64,000 nucleotides of DNA from positions 62,001-126,000 of the forward strand of contig JBGSHJ010000086.1 in NCBI GenBank assembly GCA_041752315.1, given 5' to 3'. This DNA comes from SYFY01 sp041752315 (GTDB taxonomy: Bacteria; Pseudomonadota; Gammaproteobacteria; Pseudomonadales; Azotimanducaceae). Both the position numbers and the translations under genes were made by a program. Shown piece after piece: positions 1 through 9,132 of this stretch (its first letter is position 1; every line of letters starts with the position of its first letter). The notes under the pieces were generated by a model. The model did not search any database, was not told the origin of the DNA, and was given only the letters and a program-made list of their open reading frames with translations.

Positions 1-3000
1 TGATTGCTGGCCACCGTCATGGCAATCGGGATATCAGCCTGTATCGCGACCGGCACGTCCCTGTCGGGCTCGTTCCGGGTGATTGCTTCGTTCAGTGATC
101 CGACTGCATCGACACTGTTGAGATCACCAAGCTTCGTGACAACATCATCGACACGCGGGAGGAATTGATCTGTACCAATGGCATCAATGACCTGCAGCAG
201 TCGTTCGCAGCTTTCCAGCAGCACGCCGTGCGCCGATTCCGACAGGGGTTTGCTGATATCCAGCTGAGTGATTGCCTGGATCAACGCCTTGGCAATATCC
301 GTAATCTGCGGTCTGAATGTTGCGCCCTGGATTGCACGCATCGAAGCGATGAACTGATCTACAAAACCTGGTGCAGGAGATCCGTTTTTCCAGGAATCCA
401 GGGATTCACGTGCACCAAGTACTGCCTCCAGCTGAACCAGTCCCAACAGCATTTCTTCAGCAGGCGTTTCATCTGCGGCACGGGACAACGCGTTGGCCAG
501 TTCGATTACGGGCACGGCTGCGTTGCCGTCCACCTCAGTGCCAGCCTCGATCTGATCGAGGCTGGCAGCGATGAACTCCTCTGCCTGCTGGAAGAGACGC
601 GCCACATCCACTTCAACGTTGGGGCCACGCAGGGCCTGGGCCTGCGCTGCCCGAGCAACTTCGTACAAGAGCTCCGCACATCGCGCCAGTACACCTGGCG
701 CCATCAGATTGGCACCACCCACGAAGGTGTGCAGCGCCATGAGGAGTTCATCGTCGAGTTGCACACGACGTCGACCAGTCTTGCTGCGCAAGAGCGCGAG
801 ATATTCCCTGGCTTCAGCAAGAAACAATGCCAGTTCTTCCTGCTCGGGAGTACTTTGTAACGGCTCGACGACATCATCATCGGATGTCAGGCTGCCGCCG
901 CTTGCCAGCACATCCGTGAGTTCGATGAGTTGTGCTGTCTTGTCACCCGTTGCTGGTGTGTTCGTGTTGTATGCCTGTAGCAGTGTCGGCATCTGCTCCA
1001 GTGCAGATCTGGCTGCCTGAAGGATCTCACCACTTGATTGCAGGGTTCCTTCGAGCACGCGGTTGAGCATGTTCTCGATGGCCCAGGCAAGCTCGCCTAT
1101 CTGCTGGGCGCCTACCATTCGGCCGCTGCCTTTCAGCGTGTGGAATCCACGTCGTATCTCACGTAGTGCCGTCTGATCGGATGGTTCCTGCTGCCAGCGC
1201 TCGAACATGCCCGCAAGGGTCTGAATGACTTCTTCCGCTTCTTCCGAGAAAACTGCGCGAAGTTCGGCATCGGCTCGAGCATCAAGTTCTTCACTCGCTG
1301 CAGCCGGGGAGTCGAGTACGTCGAACCGACTGTCGGTGAGATCAAACTCGAGGGTCTCGCTTTCGATCTCATCTGTTGGCTCACCAGTCGCAGCCTCCGC
1401 CGACCACTCCTCAATCACGGGCTCCACGCCTGTTTGAAGACCTTGCGGCAACTCGCTGCCCTGCTGATCGGCCCAATCCTGCTCCGGCACGATGCTTTCC
1501 TGGGGCGGCGGCGCGGTTGCCTGCACGTTCGGATCAAACGAGGGAATTTCTGCGTCCGATTCGACAGCGAGCGATGGATCCGCTGCCTCGAATGGGGAGG
1601 GAGGGTTCGTCTCCTCCGTTGACTGGGACGGAAAGTCTGAATTGTTTTCGACGCCCAGGTTGTCGAGCGATATTTCGCTGATATCCACTTCCGCCGGACT
1701 CACAGCTTCGGAAGATTCCGGCGCGGGTATGGTCGGTGCGATCGACAGGACTCCCGTCTCCAGCTCAATCGTTTCTCCGAAGGGGTATTCGATACCTGGA
1801 ATCAAACCTGCCGGTTCCAGGTCCTCCATTGCACTGACTGCAAGTTCGAGTTCATCTGCTGCGGCTGCATCAATCGCGGTCATCTCCCACACCGGCTCTT
1901 CTGCAACCTCATCCGCTGATTCAGGGACCGGGGACTGGAATGGAAGGGCTTCCACCTCGATGATGGGCATCCCCGAATCAATCAGTTCAACGGGCTCGAG
2001 CGGGGCATCGTCCGAACTCGTGTAGTCGGCTACCAGCAGACCAGTTTCCGATGTTTCGGCTGCGGCGAGCGGTTCTTCCAATGGCGGGATCGATGACTCG
2101 ACTCCGAGATTGAGTTCGGGTTCGGGTTCGGGTTCGGGTTCGGCAGCGGCCCGTTCAGCGATCTCTGCCTCAGGGAAATCTGCCGCGTTCGATTCGATGA
2201 CCGGGTCGGTCGGGACTGACGGGCCGGCGTTCGGCTCTGTCGAAACCAAGACCAGTCCACGACCCAGGTAACCGGTGGCAATGAGGCTGCGTTCGACTAC
2301 ATCGAGGATATCGTCGGCCTTGGCTCCGACGTTGGTGACCAATCTTTCCAGGTGATAGTCGATACCGCTCAGGCAGTCTGCAAACCGGTCCAGTCGTTCC
2401 CACTGTGCAGCTTGGCCATCGTTCGACAGGAACGAAATCTCGGTCACCAGAAATGCGTGACAGTCCTCAAGCAACGTGGCCGGTCGAACAAAGCCGGTGA
2501 TTCTCAGTGCTGCGCTGATTCCCTGCAGACTTCGGGCAACCCCTTCCAGATGCTCCTTAGCAAAACCACTGCCGACAAAATTCACGATAGCCTGTTTGAC
2601 TGCCTCGAGCCCGGTCCGGGACTCAACCAGCACCTGACGCTGCGCATCCGATACCCCGGGCGCTCCTTCGCTCTGGCCGGAAGGATGGGTGACGCTGGCC
2701 AGATTTTCCTCGATCTGGACAAGAGCCGATGCAATGCCAAACAGCTGTTCGCGATCGAGTTCGGACAGGTCCTTGAAACGCTCCAGTACTTCCAGCTGAT
2801 CGAGAACGATCAGTCGCGAGCTTTCGAAGCCCAGCACACCACAGGTGGCTGCAGTACGACGCAGGGAATCCGCCAGTACCACCAGTTTGTCGGCATCGGG
2901 TTGGTCGCCTCGCACCAACAGGTCGAGCTGGTCCTTGACCGCAGTGATCTCTTCGGTAAGCACCCGACTGGCTACCACCAGTGCTTCGCGTCCTGAAGCC

Positions 3001-3875
3001 AACAACTCACCGTCGTTGGCTGGTTCCATGCGTCGCCGCATTTCCTGCAGACGCGATGTTTGCTGCCCTCGCAACTGGGCTGCGTCCATGAGTTGCAGCA
3101 GCAATCGTTCGGGAACCGGCGCGAGAATCGCTTCGACACCATCCTGGGCAAATCGGCGTATCTCGGCATCCAGGCGGCGGAGTACCTTGATGACTTCCGC
3201 AGAGAGGGGCCGTGTTGCCAGTCGGAGACTGTCGACAAACTCGCCAAACGACTGCCAGAGTATTTCCGACGGGGTATCCTTGCAGATGCGCTCCAGGCCA
3301 ACGCCCACTTTTTTCAGCGTATCCAGGAAGTGCGGCTCGTCCTCTCCCTTGAGGAGCGCGAGCAGAACTCCCTGGTAAGCGGCACGGATTCGCCTGATCT
3401 TGGTCCGTCCATCAATGCGCTCAAACCGGTCGAGCGCCGCTTCCCCGGCGACAAATTGAATGGGACGGGGCGGGGTGACTTCCTCCAGATGCAATTGCTG
3501 GCGGATGCGGTTAACAAGGGGGAGCACACCGCTTTCAGTGTCCTGCCCGCCATCCAGAATCTTTTCCAGACGGACAGGCAGTTCAAGAATCCCCTGCATC
3601 AGCGCTTCACAGGGCACCGCATCGTCAACAAACTGCTTGTTCAGCAGCCCCTGCGCCAGACGCTCCAGATGATCGGCCAGCAGCGCCACCCCTGGTAACT
3701 CGAGCATCACCAGCGTGCCGTGGACCTGGTGCAACGAAGTCAGGCAGGTACGCATGCGGGTTTCGTCGCGACCAAATTCGGCAAACGCTTCCAATGCCTG
3801 CCGAGCCTCTTCAAGCGCCCCGAAGATTTCGCCCTTCACCCATTCAAGGGCAAACATTTCCCGGCCTTGACTCAT
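1..3875 (-). CDS. chpA: ChpA/PilL-type hybrid chemotaxis histidine kinase (3' end outside window)
   Basis: This is the giant CheA-like kinase of the Pil-Chp pathway, which controls type IV pilus extension and retraction. About 1,291 N-terminal residues are visible; the frame is open to the left edge, so the kinase, CheW and receiver domains are off the window. The start is ATG at 3875. Residues 1-110 contain an Hpt-like segment with HQVHGT around H49, as in ChpA homologues. Residues about 560-860 form an acidic, proline-rich linker with an Glu-Pro repeat. A canonical Hpt site FHTLKGSGRM has its phosphorylatable His at 912, and a degenerate one (HTFVGGA) has His at 1049. It lies 70 bases after pilJ as last visible gene of the cluster. 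The order pilG-H-I-J-chpA matches Pseudomonas except that pilK is missing. Family assignment is firm; the number of Hpt domains cannot be fully counted. Confidence 0.92.
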   Translation of the reverse strand, partial: MSQGREMFALEWVKGEIFGALEEARQALEAFAEFGRDETRMRTCLTSLHQVHGTLVMLELPGVALLADHLERLAQGLLNKQFVDDAVPCEALMQGILELPVRLEKILDGGQDTESGVLPLVNRIRQQLHLEEVTPPRPIQFVAGEAALDRFERIDGRTKIRRIRAAYQGVLLALLKGEDEPHFLDTLKKVGVGLERICKDTPSEILWQSFGEFVDSLRLATRPLSAEVIKVLRRLDAEIRRFAQDGVEAILAPVPERLLLQLMDAAQLRGQQTSRLQEMRRRMEPANDGELLASGREALVVASRVLTEEITAVKDQLDLLVRGDQPDADKLVVLADSLRRTAATCGVLGFESSRLIVLDQLEVLERFKDLSELDREQLFGIASALVQIEENLASVTHPSGQSEGAPGVSDAQRQVLVESRTGLEAVKQAIVNFVGSGFAKEHLEGVARSLQGISAALRITGFVRPATLLEDCHAFLVTEISFLSNDGQAAQWERLDRFADCLSGIDYHLERLVTNVGAKADDILDVVERSLIATGYLGRGLVLVSTEPNAGPSVPTDPVIESNAADFPEAEIAERAAAEPEPEPEPELNLGVESSIPPLEEPLAAAETSETGLLVADYTSSDDAPLEPVELIDSGMPIIEVEALPFQSPVPESADEVAEEPVWEMTAIDAAAADELELAVSAMEDLEPAGLIPGIEYPFGETIELETGVLSIAPTIPAPESSEAVSPAEVDISEISLDNLGVENNSDFPSQSTEETNPPSPFEAADPSLAVESDAEIPSFDPNVQATAPPPQESIVPEQDWADQQGSELPQGLQTGVEPVIEEWSAEAATGEPTDEIESETLEFDLTDSRFDVLDSPAAASEELDARADAELRAVFSEEAEEVIQTLAGMFERWQQEPSDQTALREIRRGFHTLKGSGRMVGAQQIGELAWAIENMLNRVLEGTLQSSGEILQAARSALEQMPTLLQAYNTNTPATGDKTAQLIELTDVLASGGSLTSDDDVVEPLQSTPEQEELALFLAEAREYLALLRSKTGRRRVQLDDELLMALHTFVGGANLMAPGVLARCAELLYEVARAAQAQALRGPNVEVDVARLFQQAEEFIAASLDQIEAGTEVDGNAAVPVIELANALSRAADETPAEEMLLGLVQLEAVLGARESLDSWKNGSPAPGFVDQFIASMRAIQGATFRPQITDIAKALIQAITQLDISKPLSESAHGVLLESCERLLQVIDAIGTDQFLPRVDDVVTKLGDLNSVDAVGSLNEAITRNEPDRDVPVAIQADIPIAMTVASN
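2114..2143. repeat. Five tandem copies of GTTCGG inside chpA
   Basis: A hexanucleotide is repeated five times without error. On the minus strand it encodes a Glu-Pro dipeptide run in the interdomain linker of ChpA. The six-base unit keeps the frame, so slippage would only change linker length. Confidence 0.9.
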
Positions 3876-3945
3876 TTTCTTGCCATTCCTGTTGCGCCGG
3901 AGCAGAACCGGTTCATCGAACAACCACCCAGCCCTGCATCGTGTG

Positions 3946-5157
3946 TTACGGCAACTTGAATCCTTCGACGGACTCCTTCATTGCATTTGCCATCGCCGCC
4001 AGGTTGCCAATGGACCTGGCAGTCTGGTCCGTGCTCTGGGCGGTCTTGACAGTGATGGCCTGGATCACACTCATCGTGTTGGATACATGTCCTGCGCTGG
4101 CAGCCTGTTTCCTCGCTGCATTCGATATGTTCTGGATCAGATCTGCAAGCGTATGCGAGACGTTTTCGATCTCTTCGAGCGCGACTCCTGCATCCTGCGC
4201 GCGCTTCGCACCACCAACCACTTCAGCCGTCGTCTGTTCCATCGAGGTAACCGCCTCGTGAGTATCGGTCTGAATGGCTTTGACGAGGGCTGCGATCTGC
4301 TTGGTGGCAGCACTCGATCTCTCCGCCAGCCGCTGTACCTCGTCCGCCACCACGGCAAATCCTCTACCGGCGTCGCCGGCCATGGAGGCTTGAATCGCAG
4401 CGTTTAATGACAAGATATTGGTCTGATCGGCAATGTCATTGATCAGTGAAACGATGTCGCCAATCTCCTGACTGCTTTCGCCCAGTCGCTTGATGCGCTT
4501 GGCTGTCTCCTGAATCTGACCACGGATGCTGTTCATGCCATTGATCGTATCGTGGACAACCTGTGAACCGTTGCCGGCAATCCCTACAGCCCGCTCGGCG
4601 ACTGCTGCGGACTCCACTGCATTGGCCGACACCTGATCGATGGATGTGGCCATCTCATTGATCGCCTGGGAGGCCGCTGAAATTTCGCGTGCCTGACTCT
4701 CCGCCGCGCTGGCCAGACCACTGGCGGTCGCCTGCGTCGAAGTCGCGGCGCCAACTACCTGACCGGAAAGATCATTGATCTTGATCACCAGTTCCCGCAT
4801 CTGATCAATGGAAAAGTTGATCGAGTCGGCTATGGCACCGGTGAAGTTCTCTGTTACAGAAGCGCGGACAGTGAGGTCACCTTCGGCCAGGTCCGCAAGT
4901 TCATCCAGCAGCTGCAGGATCGCGGATTGATTGCGTTCATTTTGCGCTGCCTGCTCGGCCAGCTGGACTCTGACTTCGCGCAACATCTGCCAGCCTGTTG
5001 CGCCCAACAGACAGAGCCCGACCAGCGCGATCAGTAGTGGTTGATTGGTCAACAATGGCGCATCGTCTGTCACGATCGCCCACACAAGACCCACACACAA
5101 GGACGCAAACACACACAACAGGATCAGTGTGATCGGCGAGATTCTTCGATTATTCAT
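3946..5157 (-). CDS. pilJ: PilJ-like methyl-accepting chemotaxis protein lacking a periplasmic domain
   Basis: This is the receptor of the Pil-Chp array, feeding ChpA through the adaptor PilI. The C-terminal half is clearly PilJ: the cytoplasmic hairpin tip reads NILSLNAAIQASMAGDAGRG (residues about 247-265), and the protein ends in the PilJ-type motif GFKLP. The N-terminus is unusual. Membrane segments at about 8-30 and 41-57 are separated by only about ten residues, followed by a HAMP-like region to about residue 110. Pseudomonas PilJ is about 680 residues and carries a large periplasmic sensor region, whereas this one is 403. It lies 14 bases after pilI and 70 before chpA. The short N-terminus is not a visible frameshift: the frame is intact and both membrane helices are present. 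Confidence 0.9.
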   Translation of the reverse strand: MNNRRISPITLILLCVFASLCVGLVWAIVTDDAPLLTNQPLLIALVGLCLLGATGWQMLREVRVQLAEQAAQNERNQSAILQLLDELADLAEGDLTVRASVTENFTGAIADSINFSIDQMRELVIKINDLSGQVVGAATSTQATASGLASAAESQAREISAASQAINEMATSIDQVSANAVESAAVAERAVGIAGNGSQVVHDTINGMNSIRGQIQETAKRIKRLGESSQEIGDIVSLINDIADQTNILSLNAAIQASMAGDAGRGFAVVADEVQRLAERSSAATKQIAALVKAIQTDTHEAVTSMEQTTAEVVGGAKRAQDAGVALEEIENVSHTLADLIQNISNAARKQAASAGHVSNTMSVIQAITVKTAQSTDQTARSIGNLAAMANAMKESVEGFKLP

Positions 5158-5171
5158 AGTAAATCCCTTTG

Positions 5172-5750
5172 CTACAGCTCCATTGCCGAACGCCGTCCCC
5201 GGCGTCCGGTCACCTCATCAACATGCAAGGCAACCTTGAGAAACTTCTCTTCACCCAGCAGTCCGCTCAGCCGGGCCTCGTGGAACACGCGCCCTCCCTG
5301 ACGATAGATGCCACGAACGACCGGCGCGAAGGCAGCTGGCACTTCGTCTCCTGGTGGTTCAAAACTGCTGAGCGAAAAATGTGAAATACCCAGCGAAGCC
5401 TCAACCATCAAGCCCGCCACCAGCGTGCCGGTTTCCACCACCAGCACCCGAGCCAACGCCTGCGGCAGGGTCGGCTCGACGTCGAGATACGAATGCAGAT
5501 CGATGATGGGAATGAGTCGACCACGAATATTGGCGATACCCAGAATCCAGTCCTTGACGCCGGGCACCGGGGTGTATCTCGGCACCTTGAGCACTTCAAG
5601 CACTTCACCCATCGAAGACACCAGTCGAACTCCGCCAAGCTGATAGGCAATGCCCTGCCACTGAGGTTCACTCTTTTCGCCAAACGGCACGGGAACACAG
5701 TTCGCCCGAGCGGCAACCTGGAGTTCTCGAAGCGCCTTGAACGCGGTCAT
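5172..5750 (-). CDS. pilI: PilI, CheW-like adaptor of the Pil-Chp system
   Basis: A CheW-domain protein of 192 residues that should couple the PilJ receptor to the ChpA kinase at the inner membrane. The CheW fold is recognisable from VSSMGEVLEVL, the PRYTPVPGV segment and the following IANIRGRLIPIIDL strand-turn-strand motif (about residues 45-88). It is close to the length of Pseudomonas PilI (178). Two in-frame starts exist: ATG at 5750 (used here) and GTG at 5756, which would overlap the pilH stop as GTGA. Either way it is translationally close to pilH, and pilJ follows after 14 bases. Confidence 0.9.
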   Translation of the reverse strand: MTAFKALRELQVAARANCVPVPFGEKSEPQWQGIAYQLGGVRLVSSMGEVLEVLKVPRYTPVPGVKDWILGIANIRGRLIPIIDLHSYLDVEPTLPQALARVLVVETGTLVAGLMVEASLGISHFSLSSFEPPGDEVPAAFAPVVRGIYRQGGRVFHEARLSGLLGEEKFLKVALHVDEVTGRRGRRSAMEL

Positions 5751-5752
5751 CG

Positions 5753-6136
5753 TCACGACTGTGCACCACTGGAACGAAGCAGTATCCCGTTGATGCAGGT
5801 CATCAACTGCTCATCGCTGACAGGTTTGACCAGGTAGGCACTGGCTCCCTGACGCTCACCCCAGACCCGATCCGCCTCCTGCTTCTTGGAGCTGATCATG
5901 ATGACGGGGATATGCCGCGTGTCCGCACCGCGCGTAAGTTGTCGCGTTGCCTGAAAACCATTGATGCCGGGTAACACGACATCCATCAGGATTGCATCCG
6001 GCGTCTCGTCACGGGCCATCGCCAACCCTGCATCACCAGACGCCGCTGTCAGTACCTGATGCCCGTGCTTGACCAGCAGATTTACCAGCTGATGCGCCTC
6101 TATGGGTGAATCTTCAACAACAAGGATGCGAGCCAT
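5753..6136 (-). CDS. pilH: PilH, single-domain response regulator
   Basis: A stand-alone CheY-like receiver of 127 residues. The acidic pocket (VVEDS, residues 6-10), phospho-acceptor D52 in ILMDVVLPG and the conserved lysine in YLVKPVS are all present. The segment GFQATRQLT and the tryptophan-containing VWGERQGA stretch are specific to PilH. In Pseudomonas PilH is one of two receivers phosphorylated by ChpA and is linked to PilT-driven retraction or acts as a phosphate sink. It follows pilG by 30 bases and abuts pilI. Confidence 0.93.
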   Translation of the reverse strand: MARILVVEDSPIEAHQLVNLLVKHGHQVLTAASGDAGLAMARDETPDAILMDVVLPGINGFQATRQLTRGADTRHIPVIMISSKKQEADRVWGERQGASAYLVKPVSDEQLMTCINGILLRSSGAQS

Positions 6137-6166
6137 GATTAGTTGTCTACCACCGCTTTGCGCAGA

Positions 6167-6553
6167 TCACGCGCCAACGACCAGGGAGCGAATCGTGCCT
6201 AACAGTTCTTCACGACTGAACGGCTTGGTTATGTACTGATCAGAACCCACGATGCGCCCCTTCGCCCGGTCAAAGAGACCGTCCTTGGATGACAGCATCA
6301 CCACCGGAGTCGACTTGTAGAGACTGTGATTCTTGATCAGTGCACAGGTCTGATATCCGTCCAGGCGCGGCATCATGATGTCCATGAAGATGATGGCTGG
6401 GTTGCTTTCCGCGATCTTGGCCAGCGCATCGAATCCGTCTTCGGCCGTGATGACGTCGCAGCCTTCTTTGGTCAACAGATTCTCGGCACTGCGGCGGATG
6501 GTCTTGCTGTCATCGATGACCAATACACGTACGCCTCGGAGTTCCTCTTCCAT
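6167..6553 (-). CDS. pilG: PilG, single-domain response regulator
   Basis: The second CheY-like output of the Pil-Chp array, 128 residues. It has VIDDSKTIRR near the N-terminus, phospho-acceptor D58 in FMDIMMPRLDGYQTC, and the PilG-typical VMLSSKDGLFDRAKGRIVGS and TKPFS motifs. In Pseudomonas PilG promotes pilus extension and cAMP signalling. The ATG at 6553 (MEEEL) is preferred over the in-frame start 14 codons upstream because homologues begin here. It is the first gene of the minus-strand cluster; its promoter should lie in the 180-base region shared with the divergent gshB. Confidence 0.94.
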   Translation of the reverse strand: MEEELRGVRVLVIDDSKTIRRSAENLLTKEGCDVITAEDGFDALAKIAESNPAIIFMDIMMPRLDGYQTCALIKNHSLYKSTPVVMLSSKDGLFDRAKGRIVGSDQYITKPFSREELLGTIRSLVVGA

Positions 6554-6733
6554 CGATCTTGTCCAGGTGATGTCGCAACGAAATGGTCGTCGCACCAGCG
6601 AACCAGATATGTATCAGCTATGCCCTGGACGGACCAGCAAGGAGACCCCGAGAGGAGAAGTCGTTCTCATTTCAGTTGCCGGTTGGCACACATGCCGCTA
6701 CTTTAGCCACCCGCTTGCTGACTCGGCCCCTAC

Positions 6734-7708
6734 ATGGCTCATTTTGCGTTTGTCATGGATCCGCTCGAAACGTTGAACCTCAAGAAGGACTCCACGCTGG
6801 CGATGATCCGGGCGGCTCAGATACGCGGTCATCGTGTCAGCTACCTGACCCTCGCCGACCTCCATTATTCGGACAATCGTGCGAGGGGATTTGCTCGCGA
6901 GCTTCGGTTGCGCGATGACTTTGCACAGACTCTGGACTATCGGTACGCCGGTGAAGACTGGTACGTGCTTGGCGCACCAACGCTCTGTGACCTTGCTTCT
7001 TTTGACATCGTCATGATGCGCAAGGATCCGCCGTTCAACATGGAGTACGTCTACGCGACCTACTTTCTCGAACGAGCCGCTGAAGCTGGTGCGCTGGTTG
7101 TCAACAATCCACGCAGCCTTCGGGACTGCAACGAAAAGTTCTTTGCCACTGCATTTCCGGAATGCTGCCCGGCATTGATCATCTCCCGCTCCATGGAGGC
7201 ATTGAAACAATTCCATGCCGAACAAGGGGACGTGGTCCTGAAAAAGCTCGACGGCATGGGTGGCATGAACATCTTTCGGGTCACCCGGGAAGACCCGAAT
7301 CTCAATGTCATCCTGGAGACGATGACAAACCTCGAAACCGAACTGGTCATGGCCCAACGTTACCTTCCCGAGATACGGAACGGAGACAAGCGAATTCTGA
7401 TGATCGACGGGGAGCCTGTACCCTACGCTCTGGCGCGTATCCCCAAGAGTGGCGAATCCAGAGGAAACCTGGCGGCCGGAGGCACAGGGGAAGGTCGGCC
7501 ATTGACCTCAAGGGACCGCGAAATCGCCAGTATCGTCGGACCGGAGCTGGTACGTCGTGGATTGCGTTTTGTCGGTATTGACGTGATCGGTGACTATCTG
7601 ACCGAGGTGAACGTCACATGTCCCACCTGCATTCGTGAACTGGATGCGCAATTCGGCCTCGATATCGCAGGTACACTCATTGAAAAGCTGACTCGCACAA
7701 CGAGCTGA
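6734..7708 (+). CDS. gshB: Glutathione synthetase
   Basis: An ATP-grasp ligase that joins gamma-glutamylcysteine and glycine to make glutathione in the cytoplasm. The 324 residues match the family length. Recognisable parts are the N-terminal FVMDPLETLNLKKDS motif, MMRKDPPFNMEYVYAT, VVNNPRSLRDCNEK, the ATP-grasp lysines in VVLKKLDGMGG, and the C-terminal IGDYLTEVNVTCPTCIREL. It is divergent from pilG; the same gshB/pilG arrangement occurs in Pseudomonas. No strong ribosome binding site precedes the ATG, but the first residues align with the family, so the start is probably right. The TonB-family gene follows after six bases. Confidence 0.96.
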   Translation: MAHFAFVMDPLETLNLKKDSTLAMIRAAQIRGHRVSYLTLADLHYSDNRARGFARELRLRDDFAQTLDYRYAGEDWYVLGAPTLCDLASFDIVMMRKDPPFNMEYVYATYFLERAAEAGALVVNNPRSLRDCNEKFFATAFPECCPALIISRSMEALKQFHAEQGDVVLKKLDGMGGMNIFRVTREDPNLNVILETMTNLETELVMAQRYLPEIRNGDKRILMIDGEPVPYALARIPKSGESRGNLAAGGTGEGRPLTSRDREIASIVGPELVRRGLRFVGIDVIGDYLTEVNVTCPTCIRELDAQFGLDIAGTLIEKLTRTTS

Positions 7709-7714
7709 AACCGC

Positions 7715-8581
7715 ATGGTGAGCGAAGCACCCTCTCCCTCCATCCAGCCACGGGACCGCCTGGCTTTCACGTTGTTTCTCGCCGCGAGTCTGCACGTTGC
7801 GATCATTCTGGGGATCGGATTTTCTGCCGATCTGAATCTCGAGCGCACCCCGAGTATCGAGGTGACCCTGGCTCTCTACAATGACGAAAAGGCCCCTGAT
7901 ACCGCAGACTATATCGCCGCTACCAATCAGACCGGGAGCGGCGACGCCAGCGAAAAAAGCGAACCCACGACAAGAGAGCGAACACCGTTCCACGACGAGA
8001 GAATATCGCCGACCGCACAGTTGCCGGAGCCTGCTCCCAAGTCCCGGGAAGCCGAACAGGTTGATGCGGTAGCTACCATCAGCGATAGCGAATTCGAGTT
8101 GTCAACTGCGCAGGAGCTTCTCGACCAGGCTGATCAACCTCAGCTCAAGGAGCAGAGCTACGAGTCCCTGCTGCATGAAATAGCCAGCCTTGAGGCAAGG
8201 ATTTCCGAAGAGGAGGCCGCTTCAGCCAACGCGCCTCGCATTCGTCGCCTTACCAGCGTTTCCGCCAAGAGCATGGCGGAGGCTGCATATCTGAATACCT
8301 GGCGGGAAAAAGTCGAAAGGATCGGCAACGCGAACTTCCCAGACGCAGGTCTGTTTGGCGATCTTCGCCTCCTCGTCGTTCTGCGTGAGGATGGCACCCT
8401 GGCCGACGTCAGAGTCATCGCCTCATCCGGTCACCTGCCGCTCGATACGGCAGCCGAGAAAATAGTCCGACTCGCCGCTCCATTCCAGCCATTTCCGGTT
8501 GAGATGCGCAAGAAGTACAACCGGCTGGAGATCATCCGCACGTGGAAGTTCTCACGCTACGGCGCGGCGCTCAGTCAGTGA
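7715..8581 (+). CDS. TonB-family energy transducer (TonB3-like)
   Basis: A 288-residue protein with one N-terminal membrane anchor (about residues 17-38), a long charged Glu/Ser/Pro-rich periplasmic spacer with a predicted coiled stretch around 150-180, and a C-terminal TonB domain (about 200-283) including GDLRLLVVLREDGTLADVRV and the SGHLPLD turn. TonB proteins transmit proton-motive force from ExbBD to outer-membrane partners. No exbB or exbD is nearby. Pseudomonas carries tonB3 at exactly this place, between gshB and yqgE, and tonB3 has been linked there to twitching and pilus assembly; that role here is inferred from position. Its stop overlaps the yqgE start. Confidence 0.85.
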   Translation: MVSEAPSPSIQPRDRLAFTLFLAASLHVAIILGIGFSADLNLERTPSIEVTLALYNDEKAPDTADYIAATNQTGSGDASEKSEPTTRERTPFHDERISPTAQLPEPAPKSREAEQVDAVATISDSEFELSTAQELLDQADQPQLKEQSYESLLHEIASLEARISEEEAASANAPRIRRLTSVSAKSMAEAAYLNTWREKVERIGNANFPDAGLFGDLRLLVVLREDGTLADVRVIASSGHLPLDTAAEKIVRLAAPFQPFPVEMRKKYNRLEIIRTWKFSRYGAALSQ

Positions 8582-9132
8582 TTTCAGGCTTCTCCCACTC
8601 TTTCCTGGTCGCGATGCCCTCGCTGGCTGGCAGCTACTTCGGCGATACCGTCATTTACCTGTGCCAACATGACGCCAACGGAGCGATGGGGTTTGTCATC
8701 AACCGCATGGCGCGCATGAACGCACGTCGCCTTGCCCGCAACCATGCTGTTTCCGCACTCCCCGAGGTCCTGGACCTGCCGGTGCTTGACGGTGGTCCCG
8801 TTGCACCTGAGCAAGGTTTTGTGCTGCACACCGATGACAGGCGTTTCGAATCTTCGCTACCGATCGCCAACGGAATTGTTCTGTCGTCGAGTCAGGATGC
8901 ACTTCAAGCAGCGCTCAGTCTTGATCGGCCGGTGCATGCCAGCATATTCCTCGGATACGCTGGCTGGGGTGCCGGTCAGCTGGAACGGGAACTCGAGGAC
9001 AACGCCTGGCTGACCGCCAACGCCAACCGGGATGTTCTGTTTGAGCTGCCTTGTGAATTGCGCCGGCAACGGATCGCACAAATGCTCGGTATGGACCTGC
9101 GCATGCTGGCCATCCGCACGGGTCATGCCTGA
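8578..9132 (+). CDS. yqgE: YqgE/AlgH family protein
   Basis: A conserved protein of unknown biochemical function (UPF0301/DUF179), 184 residues. The family pattern is clear: FLVAMPSLAGSYFGDTVIYL, GAMGFVINR, GGPVAPEQGFVLH and FLGYAGWGAGQLERE. The start chosen is GTG at 8578, which overlaps the TonB stop as GTGA and gives the usual length (about 187); an in-frame start at 8542 would run well into the TonB gene. It overlaps ruvX by eight bases, the standard yqgE-ruvX pairing. Confidence 0.93.
   Translation: MISGFSHSFLVAMPSLAGSYFGDTVIYLCQHDANGAMGFVINRMARMNARRLARNHAVSALPEVLDLPVLDGGPVAPEQGFVLHTDDRRFESSLPIANGIVLSSSQDALQAALSLDRPVHASIFLGYAGWGAGQLERELEDNAWLTANANRDVLFELPCELRRQRIAQMLGMDLRMLAIRTGHA

Noticed and set aside
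2101..2150. Short tandem repeat as a possible CRISPR or mobile element trace
   Set aside because: Unit length of six and in-frame coding explain it; there are no spacers.
28..3700. Several plus-strand open frames of 150-230 codons in the chpA region
   Set aside because: The minus frame is open across the whole region and contains PilL/ChpA Hpt motifs; the plus frames are shadows.
6660..6733. Candidate promoter TTGCCG-N17-TACTTT before gshB
   Set aside because: The -10 matches only three of six positions; not strong enough to list as a feature.
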